Shown here: positions 33,641 through 44,052 of the stretch, piece by piece
How positions within the stretch are numbered: the first letter of the stretch is position 1
How the letters are laid out: every line of letters starts with the position of its first letter
From: Closterium sp. Naga37s-1
Taxonomy: Eukaryota > Streptophyta > Zygnematophyceae > Desmidiales > Closteriaceae
Length of the DNA stretch: 64,000 nt
Assembly: GCA_947471745.1 (NCBI GenBank)
Contig: CANJKZ010000139.1
Coordinates: 1,626,501-1,690,500, forward strand
Reading direction: 5' to 3'
The notes under the pieces: model-generated
The model's input: only the letters and a program-made list of their open reading frames with translations
What the model was told of the DNA's origin: nothing
Databases searched by the model: none
Program-made: the position numbers and the translations under genes

Positions 33641-33791
33641 TCCCAGTGGTCTAGTGGTTGGGATTCTGACATGGTATCAAAGCGAAGGTCTCGGGTTCGA
33701 ATCCTAGTGTGTGCACTTCGGGCATCCCAGTGCGGGGGGGTGTCAGTGATTGGGATTCTGACATGCGTCCCAATCACTAGACCACTGGGAC
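33641..33791 (+). ncRNA. tRNA-derived foldback element (SINE/MITE-like)
   Basis: 33641-33712 looks like a decayed tRNA: an A-box-like TGGTCTAGTGG at 33647-33657 and a perfect B box GGTTCGAATCC at 33694-33704, with tRNA-like spacing. The acceptor stem does not pair, so it is not a functional tRNA. The first 20 bases return inverted at 33772-33791 with one mismatch, and GATTCTGACATG occurs twice. It lies in the copia linker region of E. Confidence 0.45.
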
Positions 33792-33829
33792 CAAGCGTGC
33801 ACATGCCGGGTCGGGTAGGTCTCTCAATC

Positions 33830-34260
33830 GCTGCTGCTCCGCCTCCTCCGGCGTCTGCTGCGGCGGCACCTGCCCCTGCTGCTGTTCCTCCTGCTCCAGA
33901 TGTGGCTCCTCCTCTACACTCTCCTGCAGCGGCTGCAACTGCACCTGCTACTGCGGCCATGACTCCTCCTCTACCCTCTTCTGTTGCAGCTGCAACTCCA
34001 CCTGCTGCTGCGGCCGTGACTCCTCCTCTACCCTCTCCTGCTGCGGCCGCAACTGCACCTGCTGCGGCAGCCGGGACTCCTCTTCTACTCTCTCTCCTGG
34101 TGCGGCTGCAACTGCACCTGCTGCTGCGGCCGTGACTCCTCCTCTACTCTCTCCTAGTGCGGCTGCAACTTCACCTGCTGCTGCGGCCGTGACTCCTCCT
34201 CTACTCTCTCCTGGTGCGGCTGCAACTGCACCTGCTGCTGCTGCACCTGCTGCGGCGTCA
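33830..34260 (-). repeat. ~60-bp tandem repeat coding Gln/Glu/Pro-rich linker
   Basis: Repeats of a CTGCTGCGGCCGTGACTCCT-type unit, about seven copies. On the - strand it translates to Gln, Pro, Glu and Arg-rich repeats continuing the integrase frame at 34154-35602. It is the IN-RT linker of the copia polyprotein, not a separate gene. Confidence 0.75.
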
Positions 34261-35602
34261 CCCGTTGCCGTGCGTCACTGGGCCACAGGTTTAGCTGGTG
34301 CGCGGCGTAGCGGACTGCCTCAGGCCACAGGAACCGGGGGGCACCGGCATGGCACATGGAGCTCCGGGCAACCTCCATGACCAGGCCGATGCGTCGCTCG
34401 GGTACCCCGTTCTGCTGCGGCGAGTCTCGTAACGTGTAAGACTGGATGATCCCCCGACCCTGACACAATGTCTGCAGGCGAGTGGATGAAAACTCACCAC
34501 CATGGTCCAAGTGTTTTCGGAGCCCACACAGGCCCTGGGCGCCACCCCTCGCTAGTAGCCATGGCTCGAGGACAGTAGGCACGTCGGCCTTCCGTCGCAA
34601 CGGAAAAACCGTGGTGTAGCGGGAGTAGTCGTCCACCACAATCAGGAAGTAGCACTTTTGACGTGGGCCAAGGACCGGTGAGGGGCCCCAGATGTCCAAG
34701 TGCAGGGTCTGGAAGGGAGCCATGGTGGGGTGGAACAAGGAGGAGTGAGGGGCAGTGCGCTGCCGACCCTCTACGCAAGGAGTGCACGACGGCGCAGGCG
34801 ATTGCGGAAGTGGGGCAAGTGACTCTGGGAGACCTGAGACCAGACGGTGACGTACCATCCTACCGAGACGTGGGAACGACGGTTGACCTAGACGGTGGTG
34901 CCAGAGGACCGACGGGTGGGTGAGTGACCGACAGTCGCACGACACAGCAGCTACCTGACATGACCTCACCTGACCTGACCCTGTGTAGTGGGACCCAGTG
35001 TGTAATGAGTACAGACCAGAGCCAAGCTCCCTGTGGAAAGTGGCCAGAGGCGGCCCTGTGGCACCGATTGTGCAGGAGGCAACAGGCTCGTCCATTGGGT
35101 AAGTAGTTACTACACCTAGGTCGTGGAGGTGACTGACACCCACCAGGTTCCTGGAGAACGAGGGGGTGTAGTAAACTATGAAAAAACCAGAGGGAGCCGT
35201 TGGACACGGGAGAGTGGTGGTGATGTGAGCAACTACAGGTCCCACGGAGGGATCAGCCAAGGCGACAGTGACTGGAGTGCGCAGTGGCGTGAGGTCAGTA
35301 CAGTCGCGAAAGAAACAGCTGGACGCTCCAGAGTCTAGGGTGAAGGACAGCTGTGCAGTTCGTGAGGTCGCACCCGAGCCAGCAACAAAGGCTGGTGCTA
35401 TACTAGTGGTAGCTGCAGTTCCCACACAAAGACCCTCAGAGGCGCCTGGACTGGAAACTACACACGCACCGAGACTGGAAACACAGGTCTCTACTACTAC
35501 AGCCAGGAAAGGTCCTAGACCAGGTAGGTGAGACTCAACTGGTGCAGCAGTGCGCTGGCGAAGACGCGAGGGCCAGTGCGATGTAATAGCGTCAGGACCC
35601 AA
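34154..35602 (-). pseudogene. Copia protease-integrase frame, left body of E
   Basis: Open frame of about 480 codons. The protease has FTLDSGASSCFFRD, the pre-integrase region SGLYSLHTG and paired His/Cys (HHRLGQPSF, TPCVEGRQR), and the integrase core HLDIWGPSPVL, LDHGGEFSS and QQNGVPERRIG (D-D-E retained), ending in the Gln-rich linker. It is the best-preserved family-1 integrase in the window. Gag upstream (35603-36400) is degenerate, so the element is still defective. Confidence 0.85.
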
Positions 35603-36753
35603 AAGCTCACGGTGGAGGTCGTGGAGTCGACGGTAGCAGCTGAACGTAGAGTGGTCAGGAATCCAGCAGGTAGTGCCAGCACCAGGGCCTGTCAGGGCCC
35701 GGTACTAGCAGGGGACAAGGTCTCGCCCACTACTAGTTGAGCCACTGCTGGGGGCGCCACACTTTGGACCCGCAGGTCCCCATTGCCGGGAGTGCTGCGG
35801 CTGGCCCTGTTACGGTAGAACCCTAGTACACGCCATGTGCAGTTTCTCACAGTGGTAGGTAGTAGGTGGGCCTAATCTGCTGCTGGTGCTTACAGGTGGG
35901 CCTAAGCTGCTGCTGGTGCTGCTAGCAGCAGCCTAAGCTACTGCTGGTTCTGCTGGGGGGTAGGAGCAGCGGGTTTCAGATGGGGCGGCGGTGTCAGGTC
36001 GTGGGGACGAGTGGGGAACGGCGCGGCTAACGGGCTGAACGTACGCGCGGCTGCTGCTACGCGTTCGTGCGGTCGCGGCGTACGTGCCTGCGGCTGCGCG
36101 TGTAGCTACGCGTGTGCATCTGCTGCGCGCTAGCGGGCTGGCGGGCAATGCACGGGGCAGACGGGTGGGGCGCGGGGCAAAAACCGGGTGACGCGCTGGT
36201 TAAAATGGGTGGGGCTCGGGGCAGAAACGGGTGACGCGCGGGGGCGACGGGGGGCGACGGGGGTCGCGATCTACTCGGACGCTACGGGGAAGGGCGCTTT
36301 GGGCTAGTCCTGGTCGCGATTCGGTGGGCCCGTAACTATCGAGAGAAGAAAATAACAGGTCCCGCTAGGGGAAACCCTAGCAAGGGGAAATCTCGCTCAT
36401 ACCATGTGAAGATATGAAAACATTAGAATGACTAAGGAATGACAAAATAAGAAAGATATAGGAACTGCTAACCCTAACCCAAGCATGAATGGTACACACC
36501 TAGACTAACACACATAAATTATAACAAATATAGTTTGACATATACGACAGGGGGAGACGATTGCGGAGTGACGTGCGACACACCTGACCGGGCAGGGCGC
36601 GAAGAAGGGGGGCTACTGGGGCGACGCGGGGGGGGGCTCAAGGGTGAGGAAAACCGGGGGGGGGGGGGGGAATGTCTTAGAACCTCGGTGGGAGTGACTC
36701 CTATAGAAACTGACCGACTCGTTGAAATTGACGTCCTGAGAAGCGAAGAACTG

Positions 36754-38043
36754 TCAAGTAATTGGGTCATAGACTTGCCAGCCGGAGGCGTCGAGTGGGA
36801 AGCCAAGAAAGACGCAGGCACGGGTGCGCGGAGACAACTTGTTCGCGCCAGGGGCGCAAACGTGGGCCAGGGTACCCCAGACGCGGTAGTCAGCTGCTAC
36901 ACCCGGGAAACCTGTCCAAAGGGAGACCGGCGTCACCCGTGGCTATGCGTCACTAGGCCACAGGTTTAGCTGGTGCGCGGCGTAGCGGACTGCCTAAGGC
37001 CACAGGAACTGGGGGGCACCGGCATGGAACATGGAGTTCCGGACAACCTCCATGACCAGACCGATGCGTCGCTCGGCTACCCCGTTCTGCTACGGCGAGT
37101 CTGGTAGTGTGTAAGACCGGATGATCCCCTGATCCTGACGGAACCTTTCCAGGCAAGTGGCAGAAAACTCACCACCACGGTCCGAGTGCAGGAGGATCCC
37201 ACAAAGGCCCTGGGCGCCACCCCTCGCTAGTATCCACGGCTCTAGGACGGTAGGCATGTCGGCCTTCCATCGCAAGGGTAAAACCGTAGTGTAGCGGGAG
37301 TAGTCGTCCACCACAATCAGGAAGTAGCGCTTCTGACGTGGGCCAAGGACCGGGGAGGGGCCCCAGACGTCCAAGTGCAGGGTCGGAGCCGTGGTGGGGG
37401 GGAACAAGGAGGAGTGAGGGGCAGCGCGCTTCCGACCCTCGACGCAAGGAGTGCACGGCGGCGCAGGCGAGCGAGGAAGCGGGGCAAGCGACTCTGGGAG
37501 ACCTGAGACCAGACGGTGACGTACCATCCTACTGAGACGTGGGAATGACGGGTGACCTAGACGGTGGTGCCAGAGGACTGACGGGTGGGTGAGTGACCGA
37601 CAGTCGCACGACACAGCAGCTACCTGACCTGACCTGACGCAGTGTGGTGGGACCCAGTGTGTAACGAGTACAGACCAGGGTTGGCTCCCTGTGAAAAGTG
37701 GCCAGTGGCGCCCTAGTGGCACCTTCTGTGCATGAGGCAACAGGCTCATCCAAAGGGAAAGTGGTGACTACTCCGAGGTCGTGGACGTAGCTGTAAGGAC
37801 CCCAGAGGGGGCCGCCGGACACGGGAGAGTAGTGGTGTAGTGAGCTACGACAGGTCCCACTGCGGGGTCAGCGAAGGCGACAGTGACTGAAGTGCGCAGT
37901 GGTGTAAGGTTGGTGCAGTCGCGGAAGAAACAGCTGGACGCCCCAGAGTCGAGGGTGAACGAAAGAGGCGCAGTCGCCGAGGTCGAACCCGTGCCAGCGA
38001 CAAAGGCTGGGGCTAGGCTAGCGCAACTGCAACTCCCACACAA
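36754..38043 (-). pseudogene. Copia protease-integrase remnant, right body of E
   Basis: Protease with FTLDSGASSCFFRD at 38043-37850. Then integrase (37749-37090) with HLDVWGPSPVL and HSDRGGEFSA, a TAG at 37090-37092 in the SPQQNG motif, then the integrase C-terminal region to 36754. Below that the sequence runs into the middle LTR without any RT. Confidence 0.8.
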
Positions 38044-38149
38044 GGACCCTCCGAGGTACCTAGGCTAGAAACTACACAAGCACCAAGACTAGAAACACAA
38101 GTATCAACAGCAGCTGCAGCTCCCACGTACCGGTGTGCGTACTAGCCGG

Positions 38150-39190
38150 GTCCGACAGGGCCTCGCGGTGGAGGCTGCCGCTGGCGCTGCTGCTGAACCC
38201 ACAACTGCTGCTGCTGCCATTGCTGCCGCGGCCACTGCTGGTGCTGCTGCTGCTGCTGTGGCCACTAGTGCTACTGCCATTGCTGCTGCTGCCGCCACTG
38301 CTACTGCTGCCGCTGTCGCCACATCGACATGGCACGCTAGTACGGGGGTAGAGGCCAGTCGAGGCGGCAGTACGAGTGGTAGGGCGCCATAATCTGGTGC
38401 TGGCGCGACTGAAGGCGGCCTAAGCTGTTGGTGATGCGCTAAACGCGGGTGTTGGCGCACGCTGGCGGTTCATAGCAGTGGCTGGTGCTGGCTTCTTTGT
38501 TGTTGTTTTTTTTTTTTTCAAAAAATAATAGTTATTATAGATAAATCATGCTTGGCGAGGGTGGCCAAGGGAAGGGACGCGGGCGGCCTAAAAAAGGGGC
38601 GCGCGCGACAGCGTTCGCGCGGCTCTGCGCGTGCGGTCGCGTGGGCGCGACTGCGTAAGCTTGCGAGCGCGGCTGCATGCGCAGCGTGCGCGGCCTGTGT
38701 GCGCGCAGTTGCAGGCGCGCAGCTGCGTGCGCGTAGCTGCGTACGTGCTGGCCCTACGGGGGGGGCCGCGCTACGGGACGAACTAAGGCCCGCGGGGGCT
38801 GCGCTACGGGCGAACTAAGGCCTGCGGGGGAGCCCGCGCTACAGGACGGACGAAGGGTCCGCGGGGGCCGCGCTACGGGACGAACTAAGGCCCACGGGGG
38901 GCCGCGCTATGGGACGGACGAAGGGCCACGAGATGACAGGACCTGCCGAGGGCGCTACAGGCAATGGGCAGTGAACGGGTGGCGAACGGATGACAAATGG
39001 ACGGCGGACGGGCGGCTAAGGGTCGGCTACCGGACGACTAACGAGTGAAACCCTAAAACGAGCAAGCCAACGGGCGGCGAGCGTGCTACGGGCAGCTATC
39101 GAGCGATGAACGGACGGAAGCCTAAAACGAGCGAGCAACGAACGGGGCGTGCGGAGGTGGGCCCATATGGACGAACTAAGCTCTATACCA
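38150..39190 (-). other. Leader and gag-end region of E right body, no clear gene
   Basis: CTG/GCC-rich low-complexity sequence (38170-38340, matching the Gln/Pro/Trp-rich gag end of H at 59680-59900), a poly-T run near 38509, and GC-rich repeats of the CGCGGGGGCCGCGCTACGGG type at about 38740-38930. The primer site TGGTATAGAGC (- strand) lies just left of the LTR at 39191. I see no intact gag frame. Confidence 0.6.
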
Positions 39191-39341
39191 TGTCAAAGAG
39201 AGAACTGGAAGAATGAATGAACTAGAACGAAGCAGTACAAGGAAACATAGAGCAAACCCTAAATGGGGTTCTACCCTCTACTGCATAACTCACTGTAACA
39301 CCTAGACTAAACTAACAAACTATAATAAGCACAGTTTGACA

Positions 39342-39666
39342 TAGAGGAGGAGCCACAAGAGCACCAGGAAGGGCAGGTGCCAACGGAGGCGGAGCAGCAG
39401 CAACTGCGTGACGTGCCCGACCCAGCACCTGCACGCTTGGTTCGTGGTCCCCTACCGTCCCTTCCTATTCCCCCTGTCCAGTCCCTTTCTACGTCCCCGT
39501 GGGCTCGTCGTGCTCCCTTTAGTCGTGCTGTGTCTCCAGAGCCCCGTCGGTCCCGTTACCGTGCAGACGGCCCGTTTCACCTTGTCCTCCGCTCTCATGT
39601 TCCACCTCCCCCTGTCCTTCCACAGCCTCCATCTTGTCTTGTTGTCCGAACACCTCCGTGCCTCCC
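39342..39666 (+). pseudogene. Copia linker, continuation of fragment F
   Basis: After the right TAGAG copy, the + strand copia IN-RT linker resumes (Glu/Gln-rich, then Pro/Ser/Arg-rich with RSRYRADGPFHLVLRS). It ends where gypsy sequence begins near 39667, in the same open frame. Confidence 0.7.
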
Positions 39667-40493
39667 GCAGCACGCAGACGGCCTGTCCAGGAACCCGCCT
39701 CACGACAGTCCCACGACCTGCCTAGTAGCTCTAGCAAGGGATCTGGATCAAGAAGCCGCAACAAGAGGGGCAAAAAAGGGACCAGAAGACATATGGGAAG
39801 ATGAAGAGGTGCTACGCTGGGTGCAAGGCAAGACGGGAGAGGCAGAGACGGTGGGAGAAAGAGCCCGGGCAAGAGGACAACACTACAGGTGGTATCAAGA
39901 CCAGCTGCAGATCAAATCAGCCAGCGGCTGGAAGGTGGTCCCAAGAAAGGAGGAGAGGGAAGAAATTATAAGAAAAGTGTATAGGCAGTTGGGGCACTTC
40001 GGGAGTCTGAGGACCTATCAGCTGCTAGAAACTACGTTGTGGTGGGCAGTGATGAGGAAGGAAGTAAAGGAGTGGGTAGAGGCGTGCGAGCTATGCGACA
40101 GAAACAGAGCAACGCTGGAAAGGGGAAGGCAGGAGCTGCAGTCACTGCCTATATTAGGACTGGGTTTCAGGTAGTCACTGGACCTGGCGAGGGAGCTGCC
40201 TCTGAGCCGCAGAGGCAAGCGGTATATCCTGATCATGATCGAGCATTGCAGCAAGTGGGTGGAGGTGAAAGCATTGCCGAGTAAGAAAACGGCCAGGATT
40301 GCTCAGGCCTTCGAAGAGGAAGTGCTCACCAGGTTCGGCGCATGCGGGGAGGTTCTCACGGACCAAGGGACGGAGTTTCAAGGAGATTTCACACAGCTGC
40401 TGAAGAAGGTGGGGATAGTACACAGGCGAACGTCCAGATATCATCCGCAAGCAGACGAGCTGACAGAGAGATTTGTGCAAACTGTGAAGAGAG
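39667..40493 (+). pseudogene. Gypsy RNase H end and integrase fragment
   Basis: Close relative of element G positions about 46980-47830. It starts in the HADGLSRNPP segment at the end of RNase H, then has an H2C2 zinc finger (QLGHFGSLR, CELCDRN) and an integrase core with MIEHCSKWVE, EVLTDQGTEF and SRYHPQADELTERFVQTVKR. A TAG near 40172 interrupts it before the first catalytic Asp segment (SLDLARE), and it is truncated after QTVKR. Methyltransferase and RT regions are absent here. Confidence 0.85.
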
Positions 40494-41301
40494 TTGACAT
40501 GTCGAAGCTCCTGCAAGAAGAAAAAACGGAATGTTAGTAAGTGTGCCACACATGAAAACAGACGAAGGTTAAAAAAATACTCTTCGAGGGAATCTTGAAT
40601 CTTCAGACTTCAGAGAATAGACTCTTGGCCATCTTCATTGGAACGTTGACATGTTGAAGCTCCTACAGGAAGAAAGCGGAATGTTAGGGAGTGTGCAATT
40701 GTAAAAAAAAACTAGACCTTACCTTGAGAACCTTCAGTCTTGGGGCTTGAAATGAATGACTTCCAAACGTCTTTGAACATTGAAGGCCTTCAGTGTTGAG
40801 GTACCTGCAAAGCGAGAGAAGGAAAGTGAGGGGGGTGTATGAGTAATGGTGGCAGAGGAAGGTGTAGAAAGGCAAGCGTATGCATGCATGATGGGTGAAA
40901 GATGCAGTAGCATGGATGCAAGGGTGCTCACCACCACACCCACAAGAACCATATACCAGAAAAAAACCGTAAGGGACTTGAAGAACTCACTAGAAAAGAG
41001 TATTTAAAAATAAAAAAAGCAGGGAAGGCTCAAGTGGCGGTAATGTTAAGTGCTCAAGCATACAACGAAAGAGAAGATAAGGGCGCGTGATACTTGCTGA
41101 CGTTGTGCAAATTTGGCTCCACGTCTTGAATGTTGACTATTGAGAACCTTGCTGCTTCAACGCGGTTGAAGGAATTGACGACGACCTCTGCCAGTCAACA
41201 GAGGGAGAAGGGGAGTAGTAAGTACAAGCAGCACTGGAAGGTCCAAACAAGAGAGGCAAGAATGCATGTGCATGATGACAGGCACGAATGAATATGCAGC
41301 A
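40494..41301. other. Non-coding stretch between gypsy fragment and element G
   Basis: No gene seen. A 40-bp motif with GACATGTCGAAGCTCCTGCA at about 40497 returns diverged at about 40651. The part from about 40925 to 41160 resembles 49600-49890 on the other side of G (shared ATACCAGAAAAA and GTGCTCAAGCAT phrases), so related repeat sequence flanks G on both sides. Confidence 0.5.
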
Positions 41302-41982
41302 TGTCACATTTATGTGAATGTGAACGGGATAGCGAGGAGAGATGGGGAGGTGTATAGATTGTATATACTGTACATAGTGAGGAGCGCAGTGCCGAGGACG
41401 GGAAGCGAAGGGTCAAGGTGAGGGTTTGAGGTATGGAAGGGGACAAGTGGGAGTGGGGGAGGATGACGTCTGCCGAAGCGAAGAGTTGGGGAATGCATGG
41501 GAAGTGATCAGGGCGGGACTTACGTAAGTGGAAGGGAGCATGGGCTGGAATTACAGCGCTAGGCAGCGACAGGGCAAGCAGGTTACCACCACACTGTGGA
41601 TGGGTGTTCGCATGCATGGATGTTTGCTTTTGAATGTGTGCAGGTGTGCTCCAAGGAGCCAGCTGGAACAGTACAGTGGCAGCTGGAGGGAAGGAAGCAG
41701 GAGGCGGGCAACAGAGGCAGTTGGCAGGATGGTTGCAAGTCTGCTCCAAGGTCGCAATGGCTACCGAGGACAGGCAGGGGTAGACAGGACAAGCGTGGCG
41801 GAGGCAGATCTGGTAGATAGGAGGTACCTTGTGGTAGCTATCCTCAATGCTTGTATGTTTCCTTTGTAAACACGATATTCTTGCACCTGCTGAAGCAAGT
41901 AGTGAAGAAGAAGGAGACATGGCAAGCTAATTGTAACTAGTAGCTAGAGTAGTGCGTTATGTGAGGGAGCCAGAGCATATCA
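41302..41982 (+). repeat. 5' LTR of gypsy G
   Basis: 681 bp from TGTCACATTTATGTG to CAGAGCATATCA. The gag ATG lies only 18 bp after its end, so transcription and most of the 5' leader are inside the LTR. Confidence 0.8.
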
Positions 41983-42000
41983 CATACAAGCATTCTTTTG

Positions 42001-44052
42001 ATGCCCACGCGGTCAGGATTAGATTTCGCTGTAAAAGATTTGAAGAAGGAAGGCGAGATGACGGAAGGTGAAGAAGGGAACGTGCGAGAGCCACAGACGG
42101 AGACGAACGCGCTCGGCGCGGAAGGAAGGGGCGAAGAGAGACCGGGCGGAGCCACGGGCTCAGGAGAGGGACGCGAGGAGCAGCATCGTGCAGAGGAGGA
42201 AAGATTGAAGGAGAAAATGGAGAAGCAGCCGCTCGGAGAGACGGCGGCGGCAACGCGAGTGGGGCGGGAGAGCGACAAGCCGTATCGCCGCAGCGCGTCG
42301 TGGCAGGGCTTTGAAGAAGATGCAGCGTCAACGCGCTGGCGATACACGATGCTCCCGAAGGTGGAGGTGCCGGAGCGCTTCTCGGGGGAAGTCAGACGAG
42401 GACCGTCGCTAAAGAATTATCTGATGCAGTTGGAGAATCTGCGCGCACGATGGGAGCGCGACCGGTTGGACGCGGATGAATTCTTCAGAGGGCTGGCCAA
42501 TACCCTAACGGGAGAAGCTGAGACATACTATCGCATCTGCAGGCGCGAGTTGCTGGACTGGTCGGCTCAGGCTCAAGCGGGGGAAAGGGATCCCACTAAG
42601 CACTTCCTAGAGATGCTGCGAGAGCAGTTCCCGCTGCAGACGCCAGAACGGGTGATTGAATTCCGCGAGTTCAAACGAAGATCGGCCGAATCGCTTCTGG
42701 CTTATTACGGGCGGCTGGTGGAGTTGGCCGAAGATATGAATTGCGTGGATCAAGGACGGCTCGTCAGCAAGTTTTTGAACGGGCTGAATTACGAGCTGCT
42801 AAGGGACGTGCAGGTGAAGATCTTTGAGATGGGAGCGGCGGCGACGCTGGCCGTAGCATATGAAACGGCGAAGAGAGTGGAGACCGGAAGGCGGCTGTTC
42901 GAGGTGGAGCGCACGGCGGAACGGGCGACAGAGCGCAGGAGGCCCGCGTGGAGCGCAGCTCCCGCGGACAGGGAGCGACCACCGAGAGGTCCGGGGGACG
43001 CACGCAAGTGCCACAATTGCGGGCAGACAGGGCACCTGAGGAGGGACTGCAGGAACCCGCCGGCGTGTTCAATCTGTGGACAGGAGGAGCACCAGAGGCG
43101 CGACTGCCCCGAAGCACCAGTGTGCGGGAAGTGCGGGCGAAAGGGGCACGCGGAGAGGGACTGCTATTCACGAAGGGGCGAAGGACGGGGAGACAGCCGT
43201 GACAGGACTGAGGTGTCAGAAATGAGAGCCGAAATCGAGAGGCTACGAGCTCAGTTGGAGGGACGAGAGTCCGGGGGAGAGAAGAAACCTGCCATGGTGG
43301 CAAGGCAGGAGGAAGAGGAGAGCAGTGAGGAAGACTTCTGCCTGATGGCATGGCCTGCAAGGGATCGGGACGAGCTGGGTTTGAGGGCACGGGAAAGGAA
43401 TCTAAGGCCGCGCACGGAAGTAAGGAGGGAAGAGGGCCCGAGGAGAAGGGCAGCAGTGGAAGAGGAAGTCCTGCATCCGCCGCGCCGCCATCCGCTGGAG
43501 AGGCTCAGCTGCGCTGCATCTGTCCTGGTAGCAGAGAAGGGTTACATAACGGTGGGAGGAGTCTCGGTAAAACAGGCCATCATAGATACCGGTGCCCACC
43601 CAGTGCTGATCGGGAGGAGACTCGCGCAGCAGTTGCAGCTGGACCGGCCGGAGCGGCAGATAGAAGAAGGCCTGCTGCTGATGACGGCCGAGGGAGGAGG
43701 CACCAAGTGGATGCCGAAGACCAAGAGCACGGTCGAGATCTACCTTCGGCAGGGAAGTCCAGAAGAGTGTTCAGTGAAGCTGCAGTGCGGAATCTCGCCC
43801 TCGGAAGACTACGACTTGCTGCTAGGCGTGGAATTTCTCTATAGCATCGGCGCCACCATATGCATGTGGGAGGAAAGGCTGACATACCGAGTGGTGTACT
43901 GGGAGAAGAACAAGCCAGTAGCAGAACTGCCAGTCAGATTCATCCGCCGAGAGCCACGGGAGGAGTACCAGGCAGAGATCAGGACGGTGGAGGAAGAGCT
44001 GGGGATTCTCAGCTGGGAGAAATTGGACGAGGAACAAAGGCAGAGGGACTGA
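42001..44052 (+). CDS. Gypsy gag and aspartic protease (element G)
   Basis: 683 codons from the ATG at 42001 to a TGA at 44050. The N-terminal 90 residues are charged and low-complexity. A retrotransposon gag domain occupies about residues 115-300. Three CCHC zinc knuckles follow near 337-390 (CHNCGQTGHLRRDC, CSICGQEEHQRRDC, CGKCGRKGHAERDC), for binding the element RNA. A coiled, acidic region follows, then a retropepsin-like protease with IIDTGAHPVLIG near 527 and LLLGVEFL near 610. The frame continues past the TGA into the methyltransferase without a shift. The TGA may be a nonsense change (for example from CGA) or a read-through site. Confidence 0.9.
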   Translation: MPTRSGLDFAVKDLKKEGEMTEGEEGNVREPQTETNALGAEGRGEERPGGATGSGEGREEQHRAEEERLKEKMEKQPLGETAAATRVGRESDKPYRRSASWQGFEEDAASTRWRYTMLPKVEVPERFSGEVRRGPSLKNYLMQLENLRARWERDRLDADEFFRGLANTLTGEAETYYRICRRELLDWSAQAQAGERDPTKHFLEMLREQFPLQTPERVIEFREFKRRSAESLLAYYGRLVELAEDMNCVDQGRLVSKFLNGLNYELLRDVQVKIFEMGAAATLAVAYETAKRVETGRRLFEVERTAERATERRRPAWSAAPADRERPPRGPGDARKCHNCGQTGHLRRDCRNPPACSICGQEEHQRRDCPEAPVCGKCGRKGHAERDCYSRRGEGRGDSRDRTEVSEMRAEIERLRAQLEGRESGGEKKPAMVARQEEEESSEEDFCLMAWPARDRDELGLRARERNLRPRTEVRREEGPRRRAAVEEEVLHPPRRHPLERLSCAASVLVAEKGYITVGGVSVKQAIIDTGAHPVLIGRRLAQQLQLDRPERQIEEGLLLMTAEGGGTKWMPKTKSTVEIYLRQGSPEECSVKLQCGISPSEDYDLLLGVEFLYSIGATICMWEERLTYRVVYWEKNKPVAELPVRFIRREPREEYQAEIRTVEEELGILSWEKLDEEQRQRD

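Larger units (their letters stand above)
31416..39341 (-). mobile_element. Dimeric copia element E: three LTRs, two bodies
   Basis: LTRs on the - strand at 31416-31500 (85 bp, internally shortened), 36405-36540 (136 bp) and 39191-39341 (151 bp), all with TGT...TTTGACA ends. TAGAG duplications occur only at the outer edges (31411-31415 and 39342-39346). The middle LTR has a primer site on its left (TGGTATGAGCGAG on the - strand), so it is the 5' LTR of the left body and the 3' LTR of the right body. The left body has protease, integrase, RT and RNase H; the right body stops after integrase. It is inserted in the IN-RT linker of fragment F. Confidence 0.75.

Noticed and set aside
33641..33712. 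Functional tRNA gene
   Set aside because: The B box is perfect but the acceptor stem does not pair and the anticodon stem-loop is poor; only a tRNA-derived remnant is supported.
41195..41920. 241-codon - strand frame in the element G LTR (repeated near 48456-49118)
   Set aside because: It is antisense within the LTR, Cys/Ser/Leu/His-rich, with no domain, and is duplicated only because the LTR is.
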